Positions 16,226 to 24,283 of a stretch of 64,000 bases of DNA are shown here, one piece after another. Made by a program: the position numbers and the translations under genes. Position 1 is the first letter of the stretch; each line of letters opens with the position of its first letter. Origin of the DNA: Clostridium sp. M62/1 (GTDB lineage Bacteria; Bacillota; Clostridia; Lachnospirales; Lachnospiraceae); contig NZ_CP085988.1 of NCBI RefSeq assembly GCF_020736365.1, positions 2,858,001 to 2,922,000 on the forward strand. The letters are read 5' to 3'. A model generated the notes under the pieces. The model had not been told where the DNA came from. It ran no database searches and saw nothing but the letters and a program-made list of their open reading frames with translations.

Positions 16226-17347
16226 TTGAAAAAGAGAAGAAAAATGAAAATCTGTGTTTTTGCAGCGGGGATGGCCCTCATTCTGGTAGGGTGCAGAAGT
16301 CAGACGGACGGCCTGGAGCCTTCTCTGCCCTCGGGTACAGAGGCAGCTTCTGAGATTTCTGATTCAGATCACCTTCCAGAACGTCTCCCGGAAACCACGT
16401 CGGAGTCTGAACTGCCTGAAACGGCTGATGCAGATAAGTCGGAAGCCTCTGATGTGAACTTCTCCGACAGAGAAAATTCTGAAGAGAGAGCTCTGTCCTT
16501 CGCCGATCTGAGAGGACTGGAGTTCACCTTTTCAAGCGGCGCGGGAGCCTGGAGCACTTCCCTTGTCATCCGCCCTGACGGCAGCTTTTCCGGAGAATAC
16601 CTGGACAGCGATATGGGAGACTTTGGCGATACATACCCCAACGGGACAGTCTACCAGTCTGAATTCAGCGGGCAGCTTACAGAGCCTGAAAGAATTGATG
16701 CGTATACCTATTCCACGGAAATCGCAGCCATCGATTATGAGAAGGAGCCCGGGACAGAAGAAATCCTGGATGGCGTCCGCCGCCTGTACACCAGCGCAGG
16801 CGGCCTGGAAGAGCCTGGCCGAATCCTGATCCGCCTGCCCGGCACGCCCCTGGAGGAGCTTTCCCAGGAATTCAGAGGATGGATTGGATACTTCGACCCT
16901 TCCGGGACTTCCGAGACCGCCCTCCCCTTCTTTGCGCTGGAGAATGAAAATCATCAGTACGGCTTCAGAAGCTATGATTTGATTGAGCGCATGGATACTC
17001 TGATTTCCGATACTGCAAAACAGGGAGCCCAGCTGGAAGAGAAACTCCGGACAGACGCCTCCCTCGACCAGGCAGAGCTGAATGAAACCTCCATGAATCT
17101 CTACAGTCTGTGGGATTTTGCCCTGAATCAGCTCTGGGACGCCCTCGGCAAAGTAAAAACCGAGTCTGAAATGGAACAGCTCACTGTCAGACAGAGGGAA
17201 TGGATTAAAGAAAAGGAAGAAGCTGTCCGGGCAGCAGGCGCAGAGTATGAGGGCGGAACCATGAAACCCCTTGCAGCCAACACAGAGGCCGCTGAGCTTA
17301 CACAGAAAAGAGTTTACGAGCTGATGGAGGAGCTTAAATCCCGCTAG
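16226..17347 (+). CDS. Lipoprotein with C-terminal LprI-like (DUF1311) region
   Basis: 373 residues. Signal peptide with lipobox LILVGC (lipidated Cys23), then an acidic Ser/Glu-rich linker to about residue 90, a central domain with no family that I recognise, and a C-terminal stretch (ETSMNLYSLWDFALNQLWDAL...LTVRQREWIKEKEEAV) with the pattern of lysozyme-inhibitor LprI domains. Start is TTG at 16226, placed 6 nt after TAGGAGGAGC; the ATG at 16244 is a weaker choice. Extracytoplasmic, anchored in the membrane. Its last four bases overlap the convergent LysE-type gene. Function unproven. Confidence 0.8.
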   Translation: MKKRRKMKICVFAAGMALILVGCRSQTDGLEPSLPSGTEAASEISDSDHLPERLPETTSESELPETADADKSEASDVNFSDRENSEERALSFADLRGLEFTFSSGAGAWSTSLVIRPDGSFSGEYLDSDMGDFGDTYPNGTVYQSEFSGQLTEPERIDAYTYSTEIAAIDYEKEPGTEEILDGVRRLYTSAGGLEEPGRILIRLPGTPLEELSQEFRGWIGYFDPSGTSETALPFFALENENHQYGFRSYDLIERMDTLISDTAKQGAQLEEKLRTDASLDQAELNETSMNLYSLWDFALNQLWDALGKVKTESEMEQLTVRQREWIKEKEEAVRAAGAEYEGGTMKPLAANTEAAELTQKRVYELMEELKSR

Positions 17348-17967
17348 AGCCCTATCCCTGCTGCCCCCAGAAAGCTCCAGAGCAGCTTTACGCCGTAGAC
17401 TGTCATAACCAGGCCGCAGACCAGGTTGATTATGCGCAGTACCCTGTCACTGATCCGGCTTCCGAGCGCAGATACGGTCAGGGACAGAACCGTAAACCAC
17501 AGGGCTGAGGCGCAGACTGCCCCGGTTATAAAGGAGGCTGCCCCGGAGGGCGCAAGCGCCGCCCTGAATGCTCCCAGCATGAGGGTGCCGTCGATCAGAG
17601 CCTGAGGGTTAAGCCATGTGACGACGAAGGCGGTGGAAATCACCTTCCACCCAGGCAGAGGCGGTATGTTTTCTGCCTGGGCACCGCTCACCTTTTCCCT
17701 CAGAAGTCCCGCCCCCAGCCAGATAACGATCAGGCTGCCTGCCAGCAGGACAGCCATCCTCAGCCCTTCAAACCGCTGCATAACAGCCCCTGCTCCAAAA
17801 AAGCAGGACAGTATCAGAGCCACATCAAAGCAGATCACAGCGGCTGCTGTAAATAGAGCGCGGCGGCGTGTACTGCCAATGGCTGTATTGATCACAAACA
17901 GATTCTGCATTCCGATAGGCGCCGAATAGGCAAGCCCCATAATCAGTCCCTGGATAAATTCATTCAC
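17344..17967 (-). CDS. LysE/ArgO-family amino acid exporter
   Basis: 207-residue membrane protein with six predicted helices and the family's N-terminal signature GLAYSAPIGMQNLFVINTA, plus the mid-protein WLNPQALIDGTLMLG motif of ArgO/LysE proteins. These export basic amino acids such as arginine or lysine. I chose the GTG at 17967 (GGAGCGGGAACC upstream) because the resulting length and N-terminus match the family; the ORF is open to 18021. Monocistronic; convergent with the lipoprotein gene. Confidence 0.85.
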   Translation of the reverse strand: MNEFIQGLIMGLAYSAPIGMQNLFVINTAIGSTRRRALFTAAAVICFDVALILSCFFGAGAVMQRFEGLRMAVLLAGSLIVIWLGAGLLREKVSGAQAENIPPLPGWKVISTAFVVTWLNPQALIDGTLMLGAFRAALAPSGAASFITGAVCASALWFTVLSLTVSALGSRISDRVLRIINLVCGLVMTVYGVKLLWSFLGAAGIGL

Positions 17968-18130
17968 GGTTCCCGCTCCTCTCCGCAGATGCAGCTGTCT
18001 CTGACTGCTGTTTTTCTCCAATCTTCTCTCCTGCTTTCTGATTCCTCTTTTTTCTTCTCTTTTTCTGTTTTCTCTTTCTGATCGATATTTTACTCCACTC
18101 CCGCGCCGCCGGCAAGTATAGCGGGAAAAT

Positions 18131-19756
18131 TTACGCGGTTCTCACTCCGCCTGCCACAGTCATCACAACCTTTACCTCCCGGATCCGCTCTGGCTCAATC
18201 TTGGTCAGATCATGGGACAGGACTGCAAAATCAGCATACTTTCCTTCCTCTATCGTCCCTTTTTCCTTTTCCTCGAACTGAGAGTAAGCGCTGTCTGCCG
18301 TATAACCTCTGATTGCCTCCTCCGCGCTCATTTTTTCCTCTGGGTACCATCCGCCTTCCGGGAATCCATTGTAATCCTGTCTCGTCACCGCCACATAGAT
18401 GCCGTCAATCGGGTTAATGGACTCGATCGGGCAGTCGGAGGACAGGGAAGTGTGAATCCCCATCTGTTTCATGCTGTGGAACCGGTAGGAATATTTCAGC
18501 CTTTCCTTTCCCACCCGCTCCTCAGCGCAGTGCATATCTGACTGCACAAACACTGGCTGTACGTAGCCGATAATTCCGCCCTTTTTCATCCTCTCAAAAA
18601 TATCGGGCGCTGCAAACTGGACATGGACGATTCCATGGCGGGCATCCTCCCTGGGCGCCTCTTTCTGCGCATTCTCACACGCCGTCAGAATCATCCGCAT
18701 AGCAGCGTCCCCGATACCGTGGCAGGCTGTCTGCATCCCGTTTCTGTGAGCCAAAAGGATCCTCTCGTTCAGTTCCTCCTGGGTGAACACGGCAATTCCC
18801 CTGCTCTCCGGGTCGTCTGCGTAGGGCTCTGACAGAAATGCGGAGCGGGGACCGATGGAGCCGTCAGTCAAAAGCTTCAGAGGCCCGATTTTGAACCACT
18901 CATCCCCTGTTCCGGTGCGGTACCCCTCATCTAAGAATTCCTGGAACCGGGAGAGATCCGGCAGAAGGCACTGCTCATATACGCGCACCTTCATTCTGCC
19001 CTCTGCCTCAAGCTCTTTGTAGGCCTTTACCACCTTTCTCCAGTCCTTGTCCGAGAAGGTTTCAAAGTCGTCGCTCTGAACAGAGGTGATTCCCACTGCC
19101 GCGGCCTCATCCATGGCGCGCACAAGCAGCTCCTTAATCTCCTCCACGCTCTTTGCAGGCTGTTTTTCATAGGCCAGGTAGCGGGCTGTCTCCCGAAGGA
19201 TTCCAAGAGGCTCTCCCTCCTCATCCCGGACAATCTCCCCTCCTTCCGGATCCGCCGTGTCTTTTCCGATTCCCAGCACCTCCAGGGCCTTCGTATTGAC
19301 TGCCACCGTGTGCTCGCAGACGCGGGTAAATAAAATCGGATGCTCAGTGGAAATGCGGTCCAGATCATGACGGTTCAAAAAGCGGGGCTCCGGGAAAAAA
19401 TAGTGGTTCCATCCGCAACCGATGACCCACTGGCCGGCCGGAATCTTCTTCTCCTGGATATAGCGGATTCCCGCCTCCACAATCTCATCCACGCTGTTCA
19501 GCCCCTCCAGATGCAGTTTTGTGAGGGAGTAGGCATAGTTGAGAAGATGGATATGGCTGTCGTTGAATCCCGGCACCACCATTTTTCCTTCCAGATCGAT
19601 GACCTCTGTCTCCTTCTCTCTCCCCTGAAACTCCGCCAGCACCTCCTCATCGGTGCCTGTCTTTACAAACCTTCCGTTTTCCACTGCAAAGGCCTGGCAG
19701 CGTTCAAATCCTTCCTTCGCTGTAAATACATTTCCATTCTTATAAATCTGAATCAT
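18131..19756 (-). CDS. Amidohydrolase family protein (YtcJ-like)
   Basis: 541 residues of the amidohydrolase superfamily, amidohydrolase-3 type. Metal ligands are visible: the first HxH in PGFNDSHIHLLNYA (about residue 67-80), later HGIGDAAMRM and HVQFA histidines, and the C-terminal Asp of LSSDCPIESINP. Related enzymes cleave N-acyl or cyclic amide bonds; substrate unknown. Preceded by GGGGAGGCGAGCG. It lies about 98 bp downstream of the SDR gene on the same strand, probably one transcript. Cytosolic. Confidence 0.88.
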   Translation of the reverse strand: MIQIYKNGNVFTAKEGFERCQAFAVENGRFVKTGTDEEVLAEFQGREKETEVIDLEGKMVVPGFNDSHIHLLNYAYSLTKLHLEGLNSVDEIVEAGIRYIQEKKIPAGQWVIGCGWNHYFFPEPRFLNRHDLDRISTEHPILFTRVCEHTVAVNTKALEVLGIGKDTADPEGGEIVRDEEGEPLGILRETARYLAYEKQPAKSVEEIKELLVRAMDEAAAVGITSVQSDDFETFSDKDWRKVVKAYKELEAEGRMKVRVYEQCLLPDLSRFQEFLDEGYRTGTGDEWFKIGPLKLLTDGSIGPRSAFLSEPYADDPESRGIAVFTQEELNERILLAHRNGMQTACHGIGDAAMRMILTACENAQKEAPREDARHGIVHVQFAAPDIFERMKKGGIIGYVQPVFVQSDMHCAEERVGKERLKYSYRFHSMKQMGIHTSLSSDCPIESINPIDGIYVAVTRQDYNGFPEGGWYPEEKMSAEEAIRGYTADSAYSQFEEKEKGTIEEGKYADFAVLSHDLTKIEPERIREVKVVMTVAGGVRTA

Positions 19757-19854
19757 TTCGCTCGCCTCCCCATTCTTAATCAGCCGGCTTTCCGTCTTCT
19801 TTTCACCTTTTCGCCAAAACCCTCTCTGCCTTCCGAGTCACCCTGAAGCGCAGC

Positions 19855-20598
19855 CTATGCTGTCTCTCCTCCGTCAATCGGAATATGCTGCCCTGTAATG
19901 TATTTTGCCTCGTCTGAAGCGAGGAAGGCAAACAGAGCTGCCACCTCCTCCGGCGCAGCGTGGCGCTTCATGGGGATCCCCTCATTTACCTTCTCAAGCA
20001 TTTCCTCTGTGTACTCTGCCTTCTGCATCGGCGTGAGCACATAGCCCGGGCAGATGGAATTAACCCGCAGCCACGGCGCGCATTCCAGAGCCAGCGTTCT
20101 TCCTAAAAGGATCACGGCAGCCTTTGACGCGTTGTAGTCTGCGTAGAAGGGATGCCCTTCCATTCCATTGGTGGAGGCCGTGAAAAGAATCACGCCGGAC
20201 TGCTGAGGCTCCATCCTGAGAACCGCTTCCTTGGCGCACAGATACATACCGTCCAGGTTGACCCCCATAACTTTTTTCCACTGGGCAAAATCTGTGTCGC
20301 GGAACAGTTTCCTGATGCTGATTCCTGCATTGGAGATCAGCACATCCACGCCGCCGATCAGGCAGTCCGCCGCCCGGAATCCATCCTTTACACTCTCCTC
20401 GCTGCTTACGTCTACCTTCACAGCTCCGGCCAGCCCTGGAAGCTCCCCCTTCGCCCTCTCAAGGGCTTCGTCGCTTACATCAAAGATTACCACTTTGGCG
20501 CCTTCCTCAATAAACCGCCGTGCCGTGGCCTGGCCGATGCCGCTGGCTCCTCCTGTGATGATTACCCTCTTTCCCTCTAATTCCTGATAGCGCTTCAT
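19855..20598 (-). CDS. Short-chain dehydrogenase/reductase
   Basis: 247 residues of classical SDR type: cofactor motif TGGASGIGQATARRF (about 15-29), NAG at SNAGISI, catalytic Tyr/Lys in YADYNASKAAV, and a C-terminal GQHIPIDGGETA. Asp after the second strand (VVIFDVSDE) points to NAD(H). Substrate unknown. AAAGGAG precedes the start. Head gene of a pair with the amidohydrolase, perhaps acting on one catabolic substrate. Upstream 20599-20906 shows no further gene. Confidence 0.88.
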   Translation of the reverse strand: MKRYQELEGKRVIITGGASGIGQATARRFIEEGAKVVIFDVSDEALERAKGELPGLAGAVKVDVSSEESVKDGFRAADCLIGGVDVLISNAGISIRKLFRDTDFAQWKKVMGVNLDGMYLCAKEAVLRMEPQQSGVILFTASTNGMEGHPFYADYNASKAAVILLGRTLALECAPWLRVNSICPGYVLTPMQKAEYTEEMLEKVNEGIPMKRHAAPEEVAALFAFLASDEAKYITGQHIPIDGGETA

Positions 20599-20906
20599 TC
20601 ACATTCTCCTTTCCTGTTCTGGGGACTGTATTCTGCCCTCATAAGCTTTTTTCTGCCTTTGCAAAATATAAAAAGCAGATTTCATGCCAGTATTTGAAAA
20701 TGGAGAAGAATTTTTAAATTTCCCGGGAAACAGCCAAAATCCCCTGTAATTATCTGTATCCAGCGGCTTTTCCCTCCTCTCTTCGCCTCTGCTTTCACGG
20801 AGCAGGCCGGGCCGGGCCGGAGAGCGGACACGCAAATTTTTTCCCGGCTGTAAAAATTCTGTTCCTGCCAGAAGGATGGAAAAAGACCGGAAAAAGGCGC
20901 AGAAGG

Positions 20907-20971
20907 ATAAGAAAGAATCCTGCTTTGCAGGATTCTCCGCCTGCGGCGGGTCGCGAAAGCGACATTTTCCT
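20907..20971 (+). repeat. Left half of a structured repeat split by the IS110 element
   Basis: Three hairpins in a row: GAATCCTGC-TTT-GCAGGATTC, CCGCC-TGC-GGCGG and TCGC-GAAA-GCGA. The segment matches the left half of the uninterrupted copy at 46667-46732 (differences are few). It ends in CATTTTCCT, the CT core at 20970-20971 being the recombination point. Confidence 0.85.
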
Positions 20972-20996
20972 CGTATTATATAGTAGTAGTGTTTAT

Positions 20997-21175
20997 AGAC
21001 CCTCTCCAAGGTCTGTATGCTATACTGTTTGGAGATACTGTGGATTGGTTTCATTTTCCTACCACTTGATGGTTACGGAAAGGCTCCAACCACAGTCTCT
21101 TTGTATCGTTGTTAATCAGTTAGATACCGCATGACGGTTGATTTAGAACGAGGTTACAAGCGCAGAGAGCTCTGT
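20997..21175 (+). ncRNA. Predicted IS110 bridge RNA with target and donor loops
   Basis: Three modules in the order known for IS621 bridge RNA. 5' stem-loop: TCTCCAA (21003-21009) with TTGGAGA (21029-21035). Target loop: outer stem TGTGG+TTGG (21039-21048, one bulged A) with CCAA+CCACA (21086-21094), inner hairpin ACCA-CTTGA-TGGT (21061-21073); left internal strand holds CATTTTCCT (21052-21060), identical to the left target flank, right strand holds CGGAAAGG (21076-21083), reverse complement of the right flank. Donor loop: outer stem TTGTA/TACAA (21101-21105, 21155-21159), inner hairpin ACCG-CATGA-CGGT (21126-21138), with AGTTAG and ACGAG matching the element ends. Exact RNA ends are estimates. 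Confidence 0.8.
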
Positions 21176-21217
21176 GGTCCTAAACAGTATCTAAATCTAT
21201 TACTAAGGAGTGTTCTT

Positions 21218-22393
21218 ATGATCTACGTTGGAATTGATGTCGCTAAGGATAAGCATGACTGCTTTATCACCAATTCAGATGGCAAAGTCCTTTTTCCGGT
21301 TTTTACCATTCAGAATAACCGGGATGGATTTGATGTTCTTTTTTCCAGGATTCAATCCTCTTCTTCAGATGTGTCCAATATAAAAGTAGGACTGGAGGCC
21401 ACTGGACACTACTCTTACAACCTGCTCGGTTATCTTATTGACAAAGGTCTCCACACCTTCGTTATCAATCCGCTCCACACAAATCTTTACAGAAAAAGTC
21501 TCAGCCTTAGAAAGACGAAAACAGATAAGGTTGATGCCCGAACCATTGCTTTGATGCTCATGTCTGACGTGAACCTGAAGTCCTACTCAGATACATCATA
21601 CCATAACGAGGAGTTAAAGTCACTCACCCGTTATCGTTTTCGTAAGGTTCAGGAACGCGCTCAGCTTAGACAGTCTGTTTCCAGGCTTGTTACCATTCTC
21701 TTTCCAGAATTGGAAAAACTTGTTCCTTCGCTTCATATCGCTTCTATCTACGCCCTTCTTTCCGAGTTTCCTTCTGCCGGAACGATTGCCTCCTGCCATT
21801 TGACACACCTGACGAAGCGGTTGGAAAACGCTTCAAAAGGCCGTTACAGCCGGGAGAAAGCGATTGAAATACGGAATGCTGCCAGAGCCTCCATCGGTTC
21901 CAACATGCCTGCCAAATCTCTGGAATTAAAGCACACACTCCGGCTAATTGGTGAACTGGATTCCGAAATCTCAGAAATTGAATCCGAAATCAAACGGATC
22001 ATGGATGAAATCCATTCTCCCATCCTGACCATTCCAGGAATAGGCTACCGCATGGGCGCCATGATCCTGGCAGAGATTGGAGATTTCTCCCGCTTTGATT
22101 CGCCGGATAAGATCCTGGCATATGCCGGAGCTTCTCCATCTACCTATCAATCCGGGCAGATGGAATCCTCTTATTCCCACATGGAGAAACGGGGATCGCG
22201 CTATTTACGTTTTGCTCTGATCAATGCCACCAAATACGTCTGCCAATGGGATGAAACTTTCGGTGCATACCTTCAGAAGAAGATTTCTGAAGGGAAACAC
22301 TACAACGTCGCCATCACCCACGCCGCAAAGAAACTTGTACGGTTAATTTACGCAATGGAAAAATCCGGCAAACCTTACATAAAAACGGCATAA
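21218..22393 (+). CDS. IS110-family recombinase
   Basis: 391 residues. N-terminal RuvC-like DEDD domain: Asp7 in GIDVAKDKHD, Glu60 in GLEATGHY, Asp103 and Asp106 in KTDKVDAR. C-terminal transposase-20 domain with IPGIGYRMGAMILAEIGD and the serine-containing YAGASPSTYQSG, followed by SHMEKRGSRYLRFALI. Start at 21218 chosen for CTAAGGAGTG just upstream; the longer in-frame start at 21131 would lie inside the bridge RNA donor loop. The frame is intact with all catalytic residues, so the element may be active. Confidence 0.95.
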   Translation: MIYVGIDVAKDKHDCFITNSDGKVLFPVFTIQNNRDGFDVLFSRIQSSSSDVSNIKVGLEATGHYSYNLLGYLIDKGLHTFVINPLHTNLYRKSLSLRKTKTDKVDARTIALMLMSDVNLKSYSDTSYHNEELKSLTRYRFRKVQERAQLRQSVSRLVTILFPELEKLVPSLHIASIYALLSEFPSAGTIASCHLTHLTKRLENASKGRYSREKAIEIRNAARASIGSNMPAKSLELKHTLRLIGELDSEISEIESEIKRIMDEIHSPILTIPGIGYRMGAMILAEIGDFSRFDSPDKILAYAGASPSTYQSGQMESSYSHMEKRGSRYLRFALINATKYVCQWDETFGAYLQKKISEGKHYNVAITHAAKKLVRLIYAMEKSGKPYIKTA

Positions 22394-22541
22394 CTTTTTC
22401 TGCCCTATAACACTCTTTTAGAGCACCGATATCCGATGCTCTGTTTGTCGTGCGATTTTCAAGGTACAACGATCTATGAAATGCGTTCCCGCAATTCATT
22501 CAAAAGTCTTCATTTTAGACTTGACTTTTAATAGTTAGTCT

Positions 22542-22606
22542 TTCCGCCGCAGTGCGATCTCCGCGGAGCGTTTTTATTTAACAGGGAACGAAGTTTCCTG
22601 TTAAAT
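22542..22606 (+). repeat. Right half of the structured repeat split by the IS110 element
   Basis: Begins TTCCGCCGCAGTGCG and ends in the palindrome TTTAACAGG(G)AAC-GAA-GTTTCCTGTTAAA; matches 46733-46800 of the intact copy. From 22607 to 22729 only the divergent intergenic sequence remains, with no gene visible. Confidence 0.85.
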
Positions 22607-22729
22607 AAAAAAAGGTCCCCTGACAGGGCCAGAATGGCCTGCAGGGAAACCGATATTCATTCCCGTTATTCCGCTTTTATATTTTATACCGCCGCTGCGC
22701 TTTTCCCCTGCGGCCGGGCTTTCCCGTTT

Positions 22730-24076
22730 TCAGCTGTGTTCCAGCTGGTAGCACTTCATCTTGTACCGGAGATTCTGCCTCGATATTTTCAGTTTCTCCG
22801 CTGCCTCAGCCATCGTTTTGGAGCGTTTCAGCGTTTCAGAGATAATCTGCTTTTCGTACTCATCCATCATCTCCTTGAGGGAGCCGGCAGTTGGGACGGA
22901 AATTGTGTTGGGAGTCTTAAACATATCATTTTCCGTGCTTACCTGAACCAGTTCTGGAATGTCTTTCATGGTGATGATCCCGTTCTGAGCCGTGTTGAAA
23001 GCGCTTTCAATCGTATTTTTCAGCTCCCGGATATTCCCCCTCCACTCATAGTTCAGAAAGGCATTTTTCGTCAGCTCACTGATCCCGTGAATGTGCATCC
23101 CCATCTCCTGATTATATTTTTCGATAAAGTGTTCCGCCAGAACCATAATATCCCCTCTCCGCTCCCTGAGAGGCGGTATCCTGAGCTTCACTACGCCAAT
23201 CCGGTAGTACAGGTCCTCCCTGAGCCGCCCCGCTCGCATGACCTCCGCCGGATCCTCATTCATGGCGCAGATGATCCGGACATTAAACGGAATCTCACGG
23301 TATCCTCCAAGCCTGCGCGCCTTTTTTTCCTCCAGAACCTTTAAAAGCTTTGCCTGCATGGACAGTTCCATGGAATTGATCTCGTCGAGAAACAGAGTGC
23401 CCCCGTCCGCCAGCTCAAACAGACCCTTTCTGGTTTCGGCGCCGGTGTAGCTGCCCTTTTCCGTCCCGAAAAAGATCCCCTCCAGAAGATTGGCCGGAAT
23501 GGCGGCGCAGTTCTGGGAGATAAAGGGCTTATCCGCCCGGTCGCTGCACGTGTGGAGAGACTGGGCTACCAGCTCTTTTCCTGTCCCTGTCTCACCCATA
23601 ATAAGAACTGTGGAATTATTCCTCGCAACATGGCGGATCCGCTCTTTCAGCTCCTCCATCTGGGAATCTTCTGTGATAATATCCTCCAGGCAGTAGTATT
23701 TTCCCCTCCTGCCCGGCAGAGCCTTCGCCTTCTCCGAGTAGTGGACCGAGGCGCACAGCGCCCCGATGATCACACCGTTCACCTCGATAGGAAGCGTTGT
23801 GCTCAGGCAGTGAACCAGCTCATTCTTCCAGGTGAGGATTTTCTGCTCCACCTCAAAACTGGGATGCCCGGTCCGCAGCACCTGCATAATCGTGCTTTCC
23901 CTGCTGTCCATCTGCGGATATACGTCCAGAATATGCTTTCCCACCACTTCCTTGGGATAGAAAAAGGCGTCATTTTTCCATTTCGCATACTCTATGTATC
24001 CCTTGCGGTCACAGATCAGAACCGCGTCCGTGTTCTCATGCATTCCGAGTGCCTGCTGTACATACTGGCTGAACAT
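22730..24076 (-). CDS. Sigma-54-dependent transcriptional activator (PAS-AAA-Fis)
   Basis: 448 residues. Residues about 8-115 form a PAS-type sensor; AAA+ domain about 135-370 with Walker A GETGTGKE (161-168), sigma-54 contact loop GSYTGA (208-213, usual GAFTGA) and Walker B GGTLFLDEI (225-233), arginine-finger region LREDLYYRI; C-terminal Fis-type helix-turn-helix AEAAEKLKISRQNLRYKM. Start at 24076 has AAAGGGGTG; the ORF is open to 24187 but that lies in the leader. It follows nhaC on the same strand, and nhaC has a clear sigma-54 promoter, so nhaC is its probable target. Confidence 0.9.
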   Translation of the reverse strand: MFSQYVQQALGMHENTDAVLICDRKGYIEYAKWKNDAFFYPKEVVGKHILDVYPQMDSRESTIMQVLRTGHPSFEVEQKILTWKNELVHCLSTTLPIEVNGVIIGALCASVHYSEKAKALPGRRGKYYCLEDIITEDSQMEELKERIRHVARNNSTVLIMGETGTGKELVAQSLHTCSDRADKPFISQNCAAIPANLLEGIFFGTEKGSYTGAETRKGLFELADGGTLFLDEINSMELSMQAKLLKVLEEKKARRLGGYREIPFNVRIICAMNEDPAEVMRAGRLREDLYYRIGVVKLRIPPLRERRGDIMVLAEHFIEKYNQEMGMHIHGISELTKNAFLNYEWRGNIRELKNTIESAFNTAQNGIITMKDIPELVQVSTENDMFKTPNTISVPTAGSLKEMMDEYEKQIISETLKRSKTMAEAAEKLKISRQNLRYKMKCYQLEHS

Positions 24077-24209
24077 ATAACCACACCCCTTTATTCTTCT
24101 TCTCTTCCTGCCGCCCTGAACAGCACAGACCGGACAGAGGAAAGCTCTGTTTTCAGTTTTCCCTCTGTCCGTGTCCTGCGCGGGCAAATTATCGCTTCAA
24201 ATTATCACA

Positions 24210-24239
24210 ATTATACCACCGTTTTCCTATTCATGTCCA
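24210..24239 (-). promoter_or_regulatory. Promoter of the sigma-54 activator gene
   Basis: Minus-strand TGGACA (24234-24239), 18-bp spacer, TATAAT (24210-24215). The leader then contains a long hairpin, CGGACAGAGG(G)AAA with TTTCCTCTGTCCG (24131-24171), without a T tract. Confidence 0.6.
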
Positions 24240-24283
24240 CAAATGGTTAATCTTCCATACCAGATTCTGACAGCCTTTCTGCT

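Larger units (their letters stand above)
20972..22541 (+). mobile_element. IS110-family insertion sequence, complete
   Basis: About 1570 bp between two CT dinucleotides (20970-20971 and 22540-22541). No terminal inverted repeats and no target duplication beyond the shared core, as expected for IS110. It contains a structured 5' noncoding region of about 246 bp read as a bridge RNA, the recombinase gene 21218-22393, and a 148-bp 3' noncoding end. Ends were set by comparison with the intact repeat at 46.7 kb. The right end holds TTGACT (22521-22526) and the left end TATTAT (20974-20979); joined through one CT core they would be spaced by 17 bp, forming a promoter in the circular form. Confidence 0.9.

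Noticed and set aside
20907-20971. CRISPR array or tRNA-like structure suggested by stacked hairpins
   Set aside because: Hairpins differ from each other, no regular repeat-spacer spacing and no acceptor/anticodon pattern; it matches the dispersed repeat at 46.7 kb.
21131-21217. N-terminal extension of the IS110 recombinase
   Set aside because: The extra 29 residues would be read through the bridge RNA donor loop, and the conserved protein begins at MIYVGIDVAKD after a good ribosome binding site.
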